The notes under the pieces: model-generated
The model's database searches: none
Seen by the model: the letters and a program-made list of their open reading frames with translations, nothing else
Told to the model about the DNA's origin: nothing
Shown: positions 1 through 8,741 of the stretch, one piece after another
Layout of the letters: each line of letters begins with the position of its first letter
Numbering within the stretch: position 1 is the first letter of the stretch
Translations under genes and position numbers: made by a program
DNA from: Chitinophagales bacterium
GTDB taxonomy: Bacteria > Bacteroidota > Bacteroidia > Chitinophagales > Chitinophagaceae
Direction: 5' to 3'
Length of the DNA stretch: 64,000 bases
NCBI GenBank assembly: GCA_021323755.1
Contig: JAJPKJ010000065.1
Coordinates: 124,001 to 188,000 of the forward strand

Positions 1-85
1 TATTATCAACAGGAAGTTTTATAGAATTTGCCGAAAATGCCGTGGCAGCAATTAATGATGATTTCACAAATCTTCTTCTTTGCAT
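1..85 (-). CDS. N-terminus of a Tat-exported protein (cut by window edge)
   Basis: Only the first 28 codons are inside the window, read leftward from an ATG at 83-85. They encode MQRRRFVKSSLIAATAFSAN, a twin-arginine signal: arginines followed by F-V-K and a hydrophobic alanine-rich stretch. The mature protein is therefore probably exported folded through the Tat pathway. An upstream ATG in another frame stops after eight codons, which supports the chosen start. It is divergent from the GH3 gene. The function cannot be told from this fragment. Confidence 0.6.
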   Translation of the reverse strand, partial: MQRRRFVKSSLIAATAFSANSIKLPVDN

Positions 86-172
86 CAGTTGGTTTTTATG
101 AGCGGCTTCATGGGCGAAGATAGTAAAGGTGATTTTATAATTTCATAAAACACGCTTATTATTTTAATGCCG

Positions 173-180
173 TAATTTTG
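173..180 (+). promoter_or_regulatory. Bacteroidota-type -7 box for the GH3 gene
   Basis: TAATTTTG matches the TAnnTTTG -7 consensus of Bacteroidota sigma-A promoters and ends 21 bases before the ATG at 202. No clear TTTG -33 element is seen at the expected distance, so this rests on the -7 match and its position. Confidence 0.4.
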
Positions 181-201
181 AGTGAACAATTATATTAGCT
201 G

Positions 202-1728
202 ATGGCCTTAATTGATATTGACCTTCCCCGCTCGGTTTCAAAAGCTTTACGGTTGCGCCAAAAATCTCCTCAGCGGCAACAAATCAAAGTATTAAAAAAA
301 TTATTGAAGAAAGCGCGCTTTACAGAGTTTGGTCAGCACTATAATTTTGATAAAATTTTATTTGATCGCAATCCGGAAAAAAAATTCAGACAAACAGTTC
401 CCATTTTTGATTACAATACCATTTATGATCTATGGTGGAATAAAACATTAAAAGGCAAGAGTGACATTTGCTGGCCGGGAAAGATCAGGTATTATGCATT
501 AAGCTCGGGCACTTCCGAAGCGGCCAGTAAATATATTCCCATCACCAATGATCTGCTTCGCGGAAATAGAATGGTGATGATAAAACAACTTTTATCATTA
601 CGCACCTATCATGATATACCGGTAAAAAGTATTGGCAAGGGTTGGTTAATGATTGGCGGAAGCACTGACCTGCAGCGGGGTTCAGGCTATTATGCCGGCG
701 ACCTGAGCGGCATCTCTGCAAAAAAGGTCCCTTTTTGGTTCGCTCCATTTTATAAGCCTGGAAAAAAAATCGCCAAGACAAAGGACTGGAACAAAAAAAT
801 CGAAGAAGTAGTTGCCCAGGCGCCCAATTGGGATATCGGGTTCATCGTTGGTGTTCCAGCCTGGATCCAATTGTGCATCGAAAAAATCATTGAGCGGTAT
901 CAGCTTAATCATATTCATGAGATCTGGCCAAACCTGGGGTTTTATGTTCATGGCGGCGTTTCTTTCGAGCCTTATAAAAAAGGGTTTGAAAAATTACTGG
1001 GTAAACCGATCACCTATATCGAAACCTATCTTGCATCGGAAGGCTTTATTGCATACCAGGACCGCCAGTACACAAAGAGCATGCGATTGGTTACGGGTGA
1101 ACATATTTTTTTAGAGTTCATTCCTTTCACTGAAAAAAATTTTGATAAAGAGGGAAATGTGGTGAAAGATCCGGAGGTGTTTATGATCCATGAAGTGGAA
1201 GAAAATAAAGATTATGCAATCGTAATAAGCACCAACGCGGGCGCCTGGCGATATTTGATTGGGGATACCGTTAAATTCACAGACAAAGAACGTTGTGAAA
1301 TCATCATCACCGGCCGGACCAAACACTATTTAAGTTTAGTGGGCGAACACCTGAGCGTAGACAACATGAACAAAGCGGTGCAAATGACGAGTGAAGAATT
1401 AAATATTTCGATTCCTGAATTTACCATTGCCGGTGTTCCGCATGGATTATTATTCGCCCATCAATGGTATGTGGCGAGCAATGACAATGTTGATGCGGAT
1501 CTATTGAGAGAAAAAATTGATGATCATTTGAAACAACTAAATGATGATTATGCTGTGGAAAGAAAAAGTGCATTAAAAGATGTGTTTGTAAAAATATTAC
1601 CCGAGTCTGCGTTTATGAATTTTTTAAAGTTGAAAGGAAAAGTAGGCGGGCAACACAAATTTCCGAGAGTCTTAAAAGGAAAAATCCTGCAGGACTGGCA
1701 AGAATTCTTAGCAAAGGAAAAATATTAA
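202..1728 (+). CDS. GH3 family acyl-adenylating protein
   Basis: A 508-residue member of the GH3 branch of the ANL adenylation superfamily, named after plant GH3/JAR1 enzymes that join amino acids to auxin or jasmonate by way of an acyl-AMP. Visible motifs are the ATP-binding SSGTS loop (residues 101-105), the ETYLASEGF acyl-adenylate motif (about 274-282) and YLIGDT (about 351-356). Length is typical of the bacterial members. The ATG at 202 follows a -7 box by 21 bases. The LysE-type exporter downstream is on the same strand after a 115-base gap. The substrate of bacterial GH3 proteins is generally unknown, so only the adenylation chemistry is inferred here. Confidence 0.85.
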   Translation: MALIDIDLPRSVSKALRLRQKSPQRQQIKVLKKLLKKARFTEFGQHYNFDKILFDRNPEKKFRQTVPIFDYNTIYDLWWNKTLKGKSDICWPGKIRYYALSSGTSEAASKYIPITNDLLRGNRMVMIKQLLSLRTYHDIPVKSIGKGWLMIGGSTDLQRGSGYYAGDLSGISAKKVPFWFAPFYKPGKKIAKTKDWNKKIEEVVAQAPNWDIGFIVGVPAWIQLCIEKIIERYQLNHIHEIWPNLGFYVHGGVSFEPYKKGFEKLLGKPITYIETYLASEGFIAYQDRQYTKSMRLVTGEHIFLEFIPFTEKNFDKEGNVVKDPEVFMIHEVEENKDYAIVISTNAGAWRYLIGDTVKFTDKERCEIIITGRTKHYLSLVGEHLSVDNMNKAVQMTSEELNISIPEFTIAGVPHGLLFAHQWYVASNDNVDADLLREKIDDHLKQLNDDYAVERKSALKDVFVKILPESAFMNFLKLKGKVGGQHKFPRVLKGKILQDWQEFLAKEKY

Positions 1729-1843
1729 TCTCTAACAAATACATACATAAATTATCAATTGCTTTTTCATTATCATATTTTTTCAGAACTTGTATGCCGG
1801 ATATGAACCAGTAATATTGCATCATTAAACCTGCTCCAGTAAT

Positions 1844-2476
1844 ATGCTTCAGGCTATATTGAAAGGATTGGCGCTTGGATTTGTTCTTGCCTTGTCGGTC
1901 GGGCCTATCATCTTTACCATTATCAAGCAAAGTTTAAATAATGGATACAAAGGCGGATTAAGCTTTGTGGCCGGCGTTTGGCTGAGCGATATCATCTTGG
2001 TTGCGCTCAGCAATGCGTTTACCGCGCTGGTCGCAGAATTACTTGAATACAAAAAAGCGATCGGAATTGGAGGCAGCATTTTTTTAATTGCCATGGGGAT
2101 ATACTTTGTTTTCTTTAAAAAAGTTCAGCTTGCCGCTTCCGGCAATGGAGACGTTGCCCGGTTTCGAAAAAGAGACATGGCAAGAATTTTCGCTTCCGGA
2201 TTTATTATCAATACACTTAATCCCGGCGTAATTATCTTTTGGCTGGGGAATGCGACGGTACTATCGTTAACGCATACACTAAAACAGCGCATCATCATTT
2301 TTTCCGTTTGTCTTTTGGTAAATATGGCCGCTGATGTTGGCAAAGTGATGATGGCAGGCAAATTGGGAAAACGATTAACACTGCACAATCTTTCAATCAT
2401 TAATAAAATATCGGGCATTATTTTAATCGGCTTCGGAATTGTGCTGGTGTGGGGCGTGATGTTTATTTCAAAATAG
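1844..2476 (+). CDS. LysE family transporter
   Basis: A 210-residue hydrophobic protein with about six membrane segments. Its N-terminus, GLALGFVLALSVGPIIFTII, is the G-x-x-x-(S/G)-P-G/P signature of LysE/RhtB amino-acid exporters. A second typical stretch, GFIINTLNPGVIIFWLG, lies near residue 125 (the N-P-x-x-x-x-F/W motif). Such proteins export amino acids or related metabolites across the inner membrane. The substrate cannot be told. It lies between the GH3 gene and a small secreted protein on the same strand and could be co-transcribed with either. Confidence 0.85.
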   Translation: MLQAILKGLALGFVLALSVGPIIFTIIKQSLNNGYKGGLSFVAGVWLSDIILVALSNAFTALVAELLEYKKAIGIGGSIFLIAMGIYFVFFKKVQLAASGNGDVARFRKRDMARIFASGFIINTLNPGVIIFWLGNATVLSLTHTLKQRIIIFSVCLLVNMAADVGKVMMAGKLGKRLTLHNLSIINKISGIILIGFGIVLVWGVMFISK

Positions 2477-2531
2477 AACCATTAACAAAATACTTTCAAT
2501 TACAGTTTGTAAGTTTGAGTAATTGCACACA

Positions 2532-3026
2532 ATGAAAAGGTTTTTGCTTATTTCTTGCTGTCTTATGGCAATATTTGCCCATGCGCAAACCAATGTAATT
2601 GTGCTCGAAAAAAATGGAGCCAATGTAAAAACTTATGCAACAGGGATGGACATTTCATTTGAAACGATTTATCATCAATGGTTTGATGGAACAATCACTG
2701 CGATAAGGCACGATAGTATTTTTGTGAACGATTATGCTTTTCATTATAAGGAAATCGCCACCATTAAAAAGGGCCAGGAAAGATCAAAATCCAAAGAGTA
2801 TGGCGATTTTTTGATGGTCGCAGGAGGAGGCGTTTTATTATTGGGCGCTGTAAATGGCGCATACCGCGGCGATAAGGCAAAAGACTGGTACACTTCCGGC
2901 AGTTTTATCACTGCCGGGGCATTTCTGCTTAGCGGGTTCTTGTTAACAAGGATCCGCGATAAACAATATCATATCGGAAAAAAATATACTCTTGAATATC
3001 TTGCACTCGATCTGGACAAGAAATAA
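2532..3026 (+). CDS. Hypothetical exported protein with C-terminal membrane segments
   Basis: A 164-residue protein not assignable to a named function. Translation could begin at a TTG at 2523, but the ATG at 2532 gives a standard signal peptide (MKRFLLISCCLMAIFAHAQ, cleavage after AHA-Q). The mature part has a beta-rich stretch with a D-G-T-I-x-x-I-x-x-D-S-I-x-V motif common in small Bacteroidota proteins. Two hydrophobic segments follow near residues 95-110 and 127-142, then a charged tail ending LDLDKK. It is followed closely by the peptidoglycan glycosyltransferase. Confidence 0.6.
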   Translation: MKRFLLISCCLMAIFAHAQTNVIVLEKNGANVKTYATGMDISFETIYHQWFDGTITAIRHDSIFVNDYAFHYKEIATIKKGQERSKSKEYGDFLMVAGGGVLLLGAVNGAYRGDKAKDWYTSGSFITAGAFLLSGFLLTRIRDKQYHIGKKYTLEYLALDLDKK

Positions 3027-3069
3027 TTATCATCTTGCACCACTTTACCAATTGTCTTAATTTTTTTTG

Positions 3070-3771
3070 ATGGCGTTCAAACCCAAACAATTTTTTAAAA
3101 AAAGCTGGAGGATCATTAAGCGGGTGGTGATCTTTCTTTTTATTCTGCAATTCTTTTATATTTTGTTGCTGAAATGGGTCAATCCGCCGATCACCATTAC
3201 ACAACTCGGAAGTTTGGTGAGCGGCTATGGATTAAAAAGAGATTATGTGGGGATGAAAGAAATCTCTCCTTATGCAAAACTCGCCGTAATAGTTTCTGAA
3301 GATCAATTATTTCCGGATCATGACGGGTTTGATTTCAAATCCATTGAAAAAGCGATGAAGCATAATCAAAAAAGCAAATCGTTGCATGGAGCCAGCACGA
3401 TAAGCCAGCAGGTTGCGAAAAATGTATTTTTGTGGCAGGGCAGAGGCTGGTTTAGAAAAAGTCTTGAAGTGTATTTTACTTTTATGATCGAAATGATTTG
3501 GGGGAAAAAAAGAATTTTAGAACTCTATCTTAACGTTAGCGAAATGGGTGAGGGCGTTTTTGGCATTGAGGCCGCGGCAAAGCATCATTTCAATAAACAT
3601 GCAAAATTTCTTACCCGGCAGGAAGCCTCCATGATCGCGGCATGCATGCCTAATCCCAAAGCATATACACTAAAACCACTATCAAAACATGTTGCAACAA
3701 GATATCCCTGGATATTATCGCAAATGAATAATTTAGAAGATGATCCGGATATTCAAAAATTGCTGCAGTGA
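3070..3771 (+). CDS. mtgA: Monofunctional biosynthetic peptidoglycan transglycosylase
   Basis: A 233-residue GT51 enzyme that polymerises lipid II into glycan strands at the outer face of the inner membrane. It has one N-terminal membrane anchor (about residues 18-37) and then the catalytic domain with its two classical motifs, EDQLFPDHDGFD (catalytic glutamate) and GASTISQQVAKNVFLW. There is no transpeptidase domain, so it is the MtgA type rather than a class A PBP. The ATG at 3070 is preferred to the TTG at 3067. It is convergent with the NadR-like gene, with stop codons only a few bases apart. Confidence 0.9.
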   Translation: MAFKPKQFFKKSWRIIKRVVIFLFILQFFYILLLKWVNPPITITQLGSLVSGYGLKRDYVGMKEISPYAKLAVIVSEDQLFPDHDGFDFKSIEKAMKHNQKSKSLHGASTISQQVAKNVFLWQGRGWFRKSLEVYFTFMIEMIWGKKRILELYLNVSEMGEGVFGIEAAAKHHFNKHAKFLTRQEASMIAACMPNPKAYTLKPLSKHVATRYPWILSQMNNLEDDPDIQKLLQ

Positions 3772-3773
3772 CC

Positions 3774-4313
3774 TTACTTTATTAATTGGTCGACCGCTTG
3801 TACCGCAAGCCGCATGCGATCTTCAGCATCGCCTTTTATTTCTATCCATGGCGTATCCTGGTTGATCATAATGTCCTTATACATGTGAAACAATTTTTCC
3901 CTCGTTTCATAATCAGGATATTCACGAAGTTCATCTTTGACCCAGGGCAAATCCGTATTACACAAAAGATAGAGGTCATATTTTCTTTCAACGATCGTAT
4001 CAATTATCCATTGATGACATTTTCCAAACACAAATTCGCACCATACTTTCATGACATACATATCGGTATCAATAAAAAGTAGCGGGGAATGGGAGTCAGC
4101 AAATGGCAAACTGATCTTATCCTCCAATGCAATTTGTCCTCTGGCAATGGCAAGCAAATCATCATACGTATACTGCTTCCCGTTAGTTAAAAGAAATTCT
4201 CTCGCATATTCACGTACCCAATCAGTATGAAAATGCGCTGCGAGCCATTCGCATAAAGTGCTTTTTCCTGTTGATTCAGGACCAATAACAACAATTTTTT
4301 TAAGCTTTTGCAT
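3774..4313 (-). CDS. NadR-like ribosylnicotinamide kinase (AAA ATP-binding protein)
   Basis: A 179-residue P-loop protein with Walker A GPESTGKSTLCEWLA at residues 11-25, matching the C-terminal kinase domain of NadR. It also has the AREFL motif and a DTDMYVMKVW segment typical of that family. It lacks the NadR adenylyltransferase and HTH domains, so only the kinase step (nicotinamide riboside to NMN) is expected. It overlaps the upstream pnuC gene by 14 bases, and pnuC encodes the matching transporter, so the pair forms a compact uptake-and-trapping operon for NAD salvage. Confidence 0.85.
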   Translation of the reverse strand: MQKLKKIVVIGPESTGKSTLCEWLAAHFHTDWVREYAREFLLTNGKQYTYDDLLAIARGQIALEDKISLPFADSHSPLLFIDTDMYVMKVWCEFVFGKCHQWIIDTIVERKYDLYLLCNTDLPWVKDELREYPDYETREKLFHMYKDIMINQDTPWIEIKGDAEDRMRLAVQAVDQLIK

Positions 4314-4929
4314 GTTTGGCTTTCTGTTGCCAGCTTATCAATCCCATAATGGCTAATACAAGCAATATTAAATAATACACGCTGGTAAATGCAAAGTGTT
4401 TTACAAAATATAAGGGTATCGATGCAATGTTTGTAGCTATCCACCAATACCAGCTTTCCACTTTTTTTCTTGCCATCAGCCACATGCCTGTATAGGCCGT
4501 TGAGGAAGCAAATGCATCAGCCCAAGGAATTGCGCCGGGAGCAAAATGATTTTTTAAAAATGATAATGAAGCAAAGATCACCACGTAAAATGCAACGAAG
4601 AAAAACAACTCTTCGATCCATTCTTTTTTTGAAGAAAAAGTTATCAAAACTACATGATGCTGCTGAGCATCTTTTTTTGCCCACAAGATCCATCCATAGA
4701 TACTCATTATGGTGTAATACAAATTCACACTTGCTTCGCCAAACAAATGGCCATTAATGCTTATAAAAATATAGATGATTGTGTTGACAAGACCGATAGG
4801 ATAAACCCAGATATTTTCCAGCCTCGAAAACCAAACACTGGCAATGCCTGAAATAACGGCAATGAACTCAAGCCAGGTAGTTTGCTTTATTTCTGTAATG
4901 AATTGTTGAAAAATCTCGGCAAAACTCAA
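4300..4929 (-). CDS. pnuC: Nicotinamide riboside transporter PnuC
   Basis: A 209-residue integral membrane protein with about seven helices. It carries PnuC hallmarks: an N-terminal W-L-E-F-I-A-V-I-S-G-I-A-S-V-W stretch, the Y-P-I-G-L-V-N segment, and the later WYWWIATNIASIPLY motif, whose tryptophans and asparagine line the substrate site in known PnuC structures. It takes up nicotinamide riboside by facilitated diffusion. Trapping needs phosphorylation by the kinase encoded just downstream with overlapping reading frames. No riboswitch was recognised upstream; the intergenic space to the Nfu gene mainly holds the Nfu terminator. Confidence 0.9.
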   Translation of the reverse strand: MSFAEIFQQFITEIKQTTWLEFIAVISGIASVWFSRLENIWVYPIGLVNTIIYIFISINGHLFGEASVNLYYTIMSIYGWILWAKKDAQQHHVVLITFSSKKEWIEELFFFVAFYVVIFASLSFLKNHFAPGAIPWADAFASSTAYTGMWLMARKKVESWYWWIATNIASIPLYFVKHFAFTSVYYLILLVLAIMGLISWQQKAKHAKA

Positions 4930-4984
4930 TTGAAAAAATTAAAATCCAAAAATAGTTATTCAAACCAAGTTTAGGCAAATAAAA

Positions 4985-5004
4985 AAGCTCCCTTCAAGGA
5001 GCTT
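4985..5004 (-). terminator. Terminator of the nfu gene
   Basis: A 7-bp stem AAGCTCC/GGAGCTT with a 6-base loop. On the minus strand a T-rich run follows. It lies 20 bases past the Nfu stop codon and before the pnuC start, so pnuC/nadR is likely transcribed separately. Confidence 0.75.
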
Positions 5005-5024
5005 CAAAAAAAGGTGATTGTTTA

Positions 5025-5618
5025 TTATTCTGATTCCGCGACGACCTCTTTCACTTCGGGAATCATGCGTTTCATCATTCCTTCAATCCCTGCTTTTAAG
5101 GTGATCATTGATGAAGGGCAGCCGGAACAGGAGCCCTGCATCATTAAATTAACCACCCCTTCATTATAACTTCTGAACTGTATCGCGCCGCCGTCCATTT
5201 CCACCGCAGGTTTGACATAATTTTCCAATAGCTCTTTAATACGTTTTACCACGTCATCATCATCAGCATCAATAATATTGCCATCCGTTTTTGCAACAAC
5301 AATTTCCTCCTCATTGATGACCGTTTTCCCTTCTTCCAGGTATTCCTTTAAAAAAAGCCTGATGGTGGAGATAACATCATTCCAATCTGTTTCCGTTGTT
5401 TTTGTAAGGGTAACAAAATTGCTGGCGATAAAAACACTCTTAATGAAAGGAAACCCGAAAAGTTCTGTAGCCAGCGGCGATGGCTTTGCGCTCTCAATTT
5501 CTGCAAAGTCAATGCTTTTGCCCGGATACAAGAGTTTGTTGGCAACGAATTTCATCGTTTCCGGATTCGGCGTCATTTCGGTATAAATGCTGATTACGGG
5601 ATTGCCGGTTTTGATCAT
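5025..5618 (-). CDS. nfu: NifU/Nfu family iron-sulfur cluster carrier
   Basis: A 197-residue protein with an N-terminal Nfu_N domain (IYTEMTPNPETMKF at the start, FPFIKSVFI near residue 60) and a C-terminal NifU-like domain. That domain carries the cluster-binding CSGC motif in the stretch MQGSCSGCPSSMITLKAGIE. Such proteins receive Fe-S clusters and pass them to apo-enzymes in the cytoplasm. The frame is open ten codons further upstream, but the ATG at 5616-5618 begins the conserved domain directly and is chosen. The gene is followed by a hairpin terminator and is divergent from the SCO gene. Confidence 0.9.
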   Translation of the reverse strand: MIKTGNPVISIYTEMTPNPETMKFVANKLLYPGKSIDFAEIESAKPSPLATELFGFPFIKSVFIASNFVTLTKTTETDWNDVISTIRLFLKEYLEEGKTVINEEEIVVAKTDGNIIDADDDDVVKRIKELLENYVKPAVEMDGGAIQFRSYNEGVVNLMMQGSCSGCPSSMITLKAGIEGMMKRMIPEVKEVVAESE

Positions 5619-5718
5619 AACACACAATTTAATGTACAAAAATAACAATTTTGCTCCTCAACTTGTTTTTGAATTTGGGAAAACATCATTAATAAAAGTG
5701 TTTCCGGCAATTACTGAG

Positions 5719-5726
5719 TAAATTTG
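5719..5726 (+). promoter_or_regulatory. -7 box for the SCO/Fur genes
   Basis: TAAATTTG is a full match to the TAnnTTTG -7 consensus, 29 bases before the SCO start codon. The following Fur-like gene is 25 bases beyond the SCO stop and probably shares this promoter. Confidence 0.5.
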
Positions 5727-5755
5727 CACTTCGATCAGGTAAATACTGGTGAAAT

Positions 5756-6415
5756 ATGAAGAAAAAGCTTGTATTTTATATTATTTTTTTCGCGACACTG
5801 GTTGTTGTGTTTTATGTTGCATTAACAAAAATGATTCCTGGTTATGGCGAGGTCAAGCTGCCCGTCTTAAATGTAGTACAGCCCTTTTTTTTTACCAACC
5901 AGGATGGAAAAATAATTTCTGAAAAGGATGTTTCAGGAAAAGTGTATGTAGCAGAATTTTTTTTTACTACCTGCAAAGGGATATGTCCGAAGATGAATAC
6001 GAATATGAAGGAGATATTTGCATTGTATAAGGATGAACCGGATTTCAGGATTCTTTCTCACACGGTTGACCCGGAAACGGACAGTGTTGCCCGAATGAAA
6101 CACTATGCTGATTCGCTGAATGCAGATTCAAAAACATGGTGGTTTTTAACCGGGAGAAAAGACAGTTTATACCGGACTGCGCGAGTGAGCTATTTATTGG
6201 ATGATCCAAAGAATAATGATGAAGATATCAACAAGCAGTTCATTCACACGCAGTTTTTTGCCCTGGTTGATAAGAATGGAAATGTCAGAAAGATAATTGA
6301 CGGATTAAAAAAAGAGGAGATCGCTGAATTAAAAACCGACATCGATCAGCTGCTAAAAGAAAAGCCAGGCATAATTCGTTCGTATAATTCCGTCAATAAT
6401 AACAATCTGCATTGA
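5756..6415 (+). CDS. SCO family protein (copper chaperone / thioredoxin fold)
   Basis: A 219-residue membrane-anchored protein with a single N-terminal helix (about residues 4-24) and an SCO1/SenC thioredoxin-like domain. The copper-binding CxxxC motif is in FFTTCKGICPKMNTNM, and the third ligand is the histidine of LSHTVDPETD. SCO proteins deliver copper to the CuA site of cytochrome c oxidase or act as thiol reductants outside the inner membrane. The Fur-like regulator directly downstream suggests metal- or redox-linked control, but that is inference. Confidence 0.9.
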   Translation: MKKKLVFYIIFFATLVVVFYVALTKMIPGYGEVKLPVLNVVQPFFFTNQDGKIISEKDVSGKVYVAEFFFTTCKGICPKMNTNMKEIFALYKDEPDFRILSHTVDPETDSVARMKHYADSLNADSKTWWFLTGRKDSLYRTARVSYLLDDPKNNDEDINKQFIHTQFFALVDKNGNVRKIIDGLKKEEIAELKTDIDQLLKEKPGIIRSYNSVNNNNLH

Positions 6416-6440
6416 TTGTGGTTTAATTAAATGAATCAAT

Positions 6441-6875
6441 ATGGAAGCACAGATAAATTCCATTTTAAAAAGAAATAGTCTTAGCGTAACCAGCGGAAGA
6501 AAAAAAATACTGGAATTGTTTTTAGAAAATAACGCAGCGCTTTCTCACGGCGACATCGAAAAAAAAGCCGGGGAAAAATTTGACAGGGTTACGGTGTACA
6601 GAACATTACAATCCTTTGTTGAAAAAGGGATCATTCACAGTATTCCCACTGCGGACAATTCAATTTTGTATGCGCTGTGTAAAGATAATTGCAGCGAAGG
6701 GCATCATCACGATAATCACATCCATTTTATTTGCAGCAAGTGCGGTGATACAACCTGCCTTGAAAATATTTCAACGCCGATGATAAAATTACCGGACAAT
6801 TTTGTTGCAACAAAAGTTGAAGTTGTGGTAAATGGCATTTGCAAAAACTGTCAAAAAAAGAAAGCCCCGATGTAG
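6441..6875 (+). CDS. Fur family transcriptional regulator
   Basis: A 144-residue regulator with a winged-helix N-terminus (GRKKILELFLENNAALSHGD, then the recognition segment FDRVTVYRTLQSFVEKGII). The C-terminal dimerisation domain has metal-binding residues: histidines in GHHHDNHIHF and two CxxC pairs, CSKCGD and CKNCQKK. The two CxxC pairs suggest a structural zinc, as in Fur, Zur and PerR. Which metal it senses is not clear from sequence. It is 25 bases downstream of the SCO gene and ends at a terminator. Confidence 0.88.
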   Translation: MEAQINSILKRNSLSVTSGRKKILELFLENNAALSHGDIEKKAGEKFDRVTVYRTLQSFVEKGIIHSIPTADNSILYALCKDNCSEGHHHDNHIHFICSKCGDTTCLENISTPMIKLPDNFVATKVEVVVNGICKNCQKKKAPM

Positions 6876-6891
6876 AAACACCGGGACTTTT
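6866..6891 (+). terminator. Terminator after the fur-like gene
   Basis: Stem CCCG-x-TGT / ACA-x-CCGGG with one mismatch and an AGAA loop, followed by ACTTTT. It overlaps the last codons of the Fur-like gene. Confidence 0.6.
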
Positions 6892-6927
6892 GGTTAAGGC
6901 TCTGATTAGTAGCTCTTTTATTAAAAA

Positions 6928-6943
6928 CCGCAATTAATTGCGG
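6928..6943 (-). terminator. Terminator of the M3 peptidase operon
   Basis: CCGCAATTAATTGCGG is a perfect palindrome followed on the minus strand by TTTTTAATA. It lies 55 bases past the M3 peptidase stop codon. Confidence 0.65.
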
Positions 6944-6998
6944 CGCATAGGTTTCAATGCAAATATAATATTCCGAAATAAAATACCAACACAAAAAT

Positions 6999-8741
6999 TT
7001 AATTTGTTATCGCGGTCCGATGATAAATCTCGTTCATCTCTTCGTTAACAAAATTCATTAAAGTCCTGATATAGTCGCCGGAAAAATTAAATTGTAACCC
7101 CGCTATATTGTACAATTGAGGAAGTGTTTTTGTTCCGCCCAGACTCAACGCATTCACGTAATTTTCAAGCGCTTTGGTTTTATCTTTTTTGAATTGCATC
7201 CATAAACCAATTGCCCCTAATTGCGCAATGCCGTATTCAATATAATAAAAAGGAACTTCAAACAAATGCAGTTGTCTTTGCCAGCTATAATGACGATAGT
7301 GCTCTAATCCGCTCCAATCAATCGTTTCTGAAGAAAATTCAGTAACAATTTCTGTCCATTTATTTTTCCTCTCGTCAAGATCATGTTGCGGATTTTCGTA
7401 TACCCAATGTTGAAATTTATCGATGACAGCAATCCATGGAAAAGTGGAGATCACGCGTTCAAACTGATATTCTTTTGCACGCAAAAGTTCTTCTTCATCA
7501 TCAAAGAAAACATCCCAATTTTCCATACTGAACAATTCCATGGCCATGCTCGCCACCTCGGCAATTTCCATCGGATAATCTTTGAACATGCTTAACTCAA
7601 GATTATGGGAAAGAAAAGAATGGATGGCATGACCACCTTCATGAACCATTGTGGTCACATCACCCATTTGACCAGATGCATTCATAAATATAAATGGCGC
7701 TCCCGTTTCTGATAATGGACAATTGTAACCTCCGGGTGCTTTGCCTTTTCTGCTTTCAAGATCGAGGCGGTTCATTTTTTTCAGTGTGGAAAGGCAATCC
7801 GCAAAAAAAGGATCGAGTTTCCGAAAACATTCAATGGATTTATTCAACAGTTCTTCCCCGGTTTTAAAAGGATGAAGTGGTTCAGTGCCTGCAGGTTCTG
7901 CGCTTGTGTCCCATGGACGAAGTTTTTCCACTTGAAGTTTTCGGCGCTTATTTTCGTTTATCACGTCCACTAACGGTAATACATACTGTTTTACCGCGTC
8001 ATGAAATTGAAAACAATCTTCTTTCGTATAATCAAACCTGCCCAGCTCGACAAACTTATAATCGCGATAATTTTTAAAGCCCGCATTCAGGGCAACCTGG
8101 TTACGCTTTTCAATCAGGGCTGAATACAGATCATTCAACGGATCTTTATCCTGGAGTCTCCTGTCCGCTATTTTCTTATAGACCTCTTCGCGGAGCCCTC
8201 TGTCTGCATTTTCAAGAAATTTACTCGCCTGTTGCAACGTATATTCATTACCGTTAACTTCAACGCTCATCTTCCCGGAAATAGCACCAAATTGTTGCCC
8301 CAGGATACTAAGCTCGGAAAGCAGTGGAATATTTTCCTGTTGAAAGAGCTGGATGTTTTTTTTGACCGAACGAAGAAAGGTGAAATATTTATCTTTATCC
8401 AGTTGGTCAGCAAATGGGCAGTTAACCAATTTGCGATTGATCTGATCAGAATAAGGCTGGATTTTAGGTTGAATTTCTGTAACAAAAAAAACGAAAGATT
8501 CTTCCAGGGACTTGTTTTCGGTGTCGCAGGTCATGCGGATCTGGCGCCAGCTGGCATCTTCACTGACAACGGCTTCAAGTTCGCTCAAATCTCTTAGCCA
8601 TTTTTCAAGGTCTTTTTCTGAAAGTATTTCTCGTTGAACCAGATCAATAAAATACGGTTCAAGATTTTCCCAGGTAGTTATCACAAAGTCTTCGGGTAAA
8701 AAATGTCTCTCCGGCTTTTTAATTTCTGCGCTATGGTTCAT
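6999..8741 (-). CDS. M3 family oligoendopeptidase
   Basis: A 580-residue cytoplasmic zinc metallopeptidase of the M3 (thimet/PepF) family, which cleaves short peptides. The zinc motif HEGGH is in MVHEGGHAIHSFLSH near residue 366, and the third ligand glutamate is in the following AEVASMAMELFSMENWD helix. Full length for the M3 oligoendopeptidase group; no signal peptide. The start codon shares one base with the stop of the DUF5606 gene upstream (TAATG), so the two are translationally coupled. A palindromic terminator follows. Confidence 0.9.
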   Translation of the reverse strand: MNHSAEIKKPERHFLPEDFVITTWENLEPYFIDLVQREILSEKDLEKWLRDLSELEAVVSEDASWRQIRMTCDTENKSLEESFVFFVTEIQPKIQPYSDQINRKLVNCPFADQLDKDKYFTFLRSVKKNIQLFQQENIPLLSELSILGQQFGAISGKMSVEVNGNEYTLQQASKFLENADRGLREEVYKKIADRRLQDKDPLNDLYSALIEKRNQVALNAGFKNYRDYKFVELGRFDYTKEDCFQFHDAVKQYVLPLVDVINENKRRKLQVEKLRPWDTSAEPAGTEPLHPFKTGEELLNKSIECFRKLDPFFADCLSTLKKMNRLDLESRKGKAPGGYNCPLSETGAPFIFMNASGQMGDVTTMVHEGGHAIHSFLSHNLELSMFKDYPMEIAEVASMAMELFSMENWDVFFDDEEELLRAKEYQFERVISTFPWIAVIDKFQHWVYENPQHDLDERKNKWTEIVTEFSSETIDWSGLEHYRHYSWQRQLHLFEVPFYYIEYGIAQLGAIGLWMQFKKDKTKALENYVNALSLGGTKTLPQLYNIAGLQFNFSGDYIRTLMNFVNEEMNEIYHRTAITN

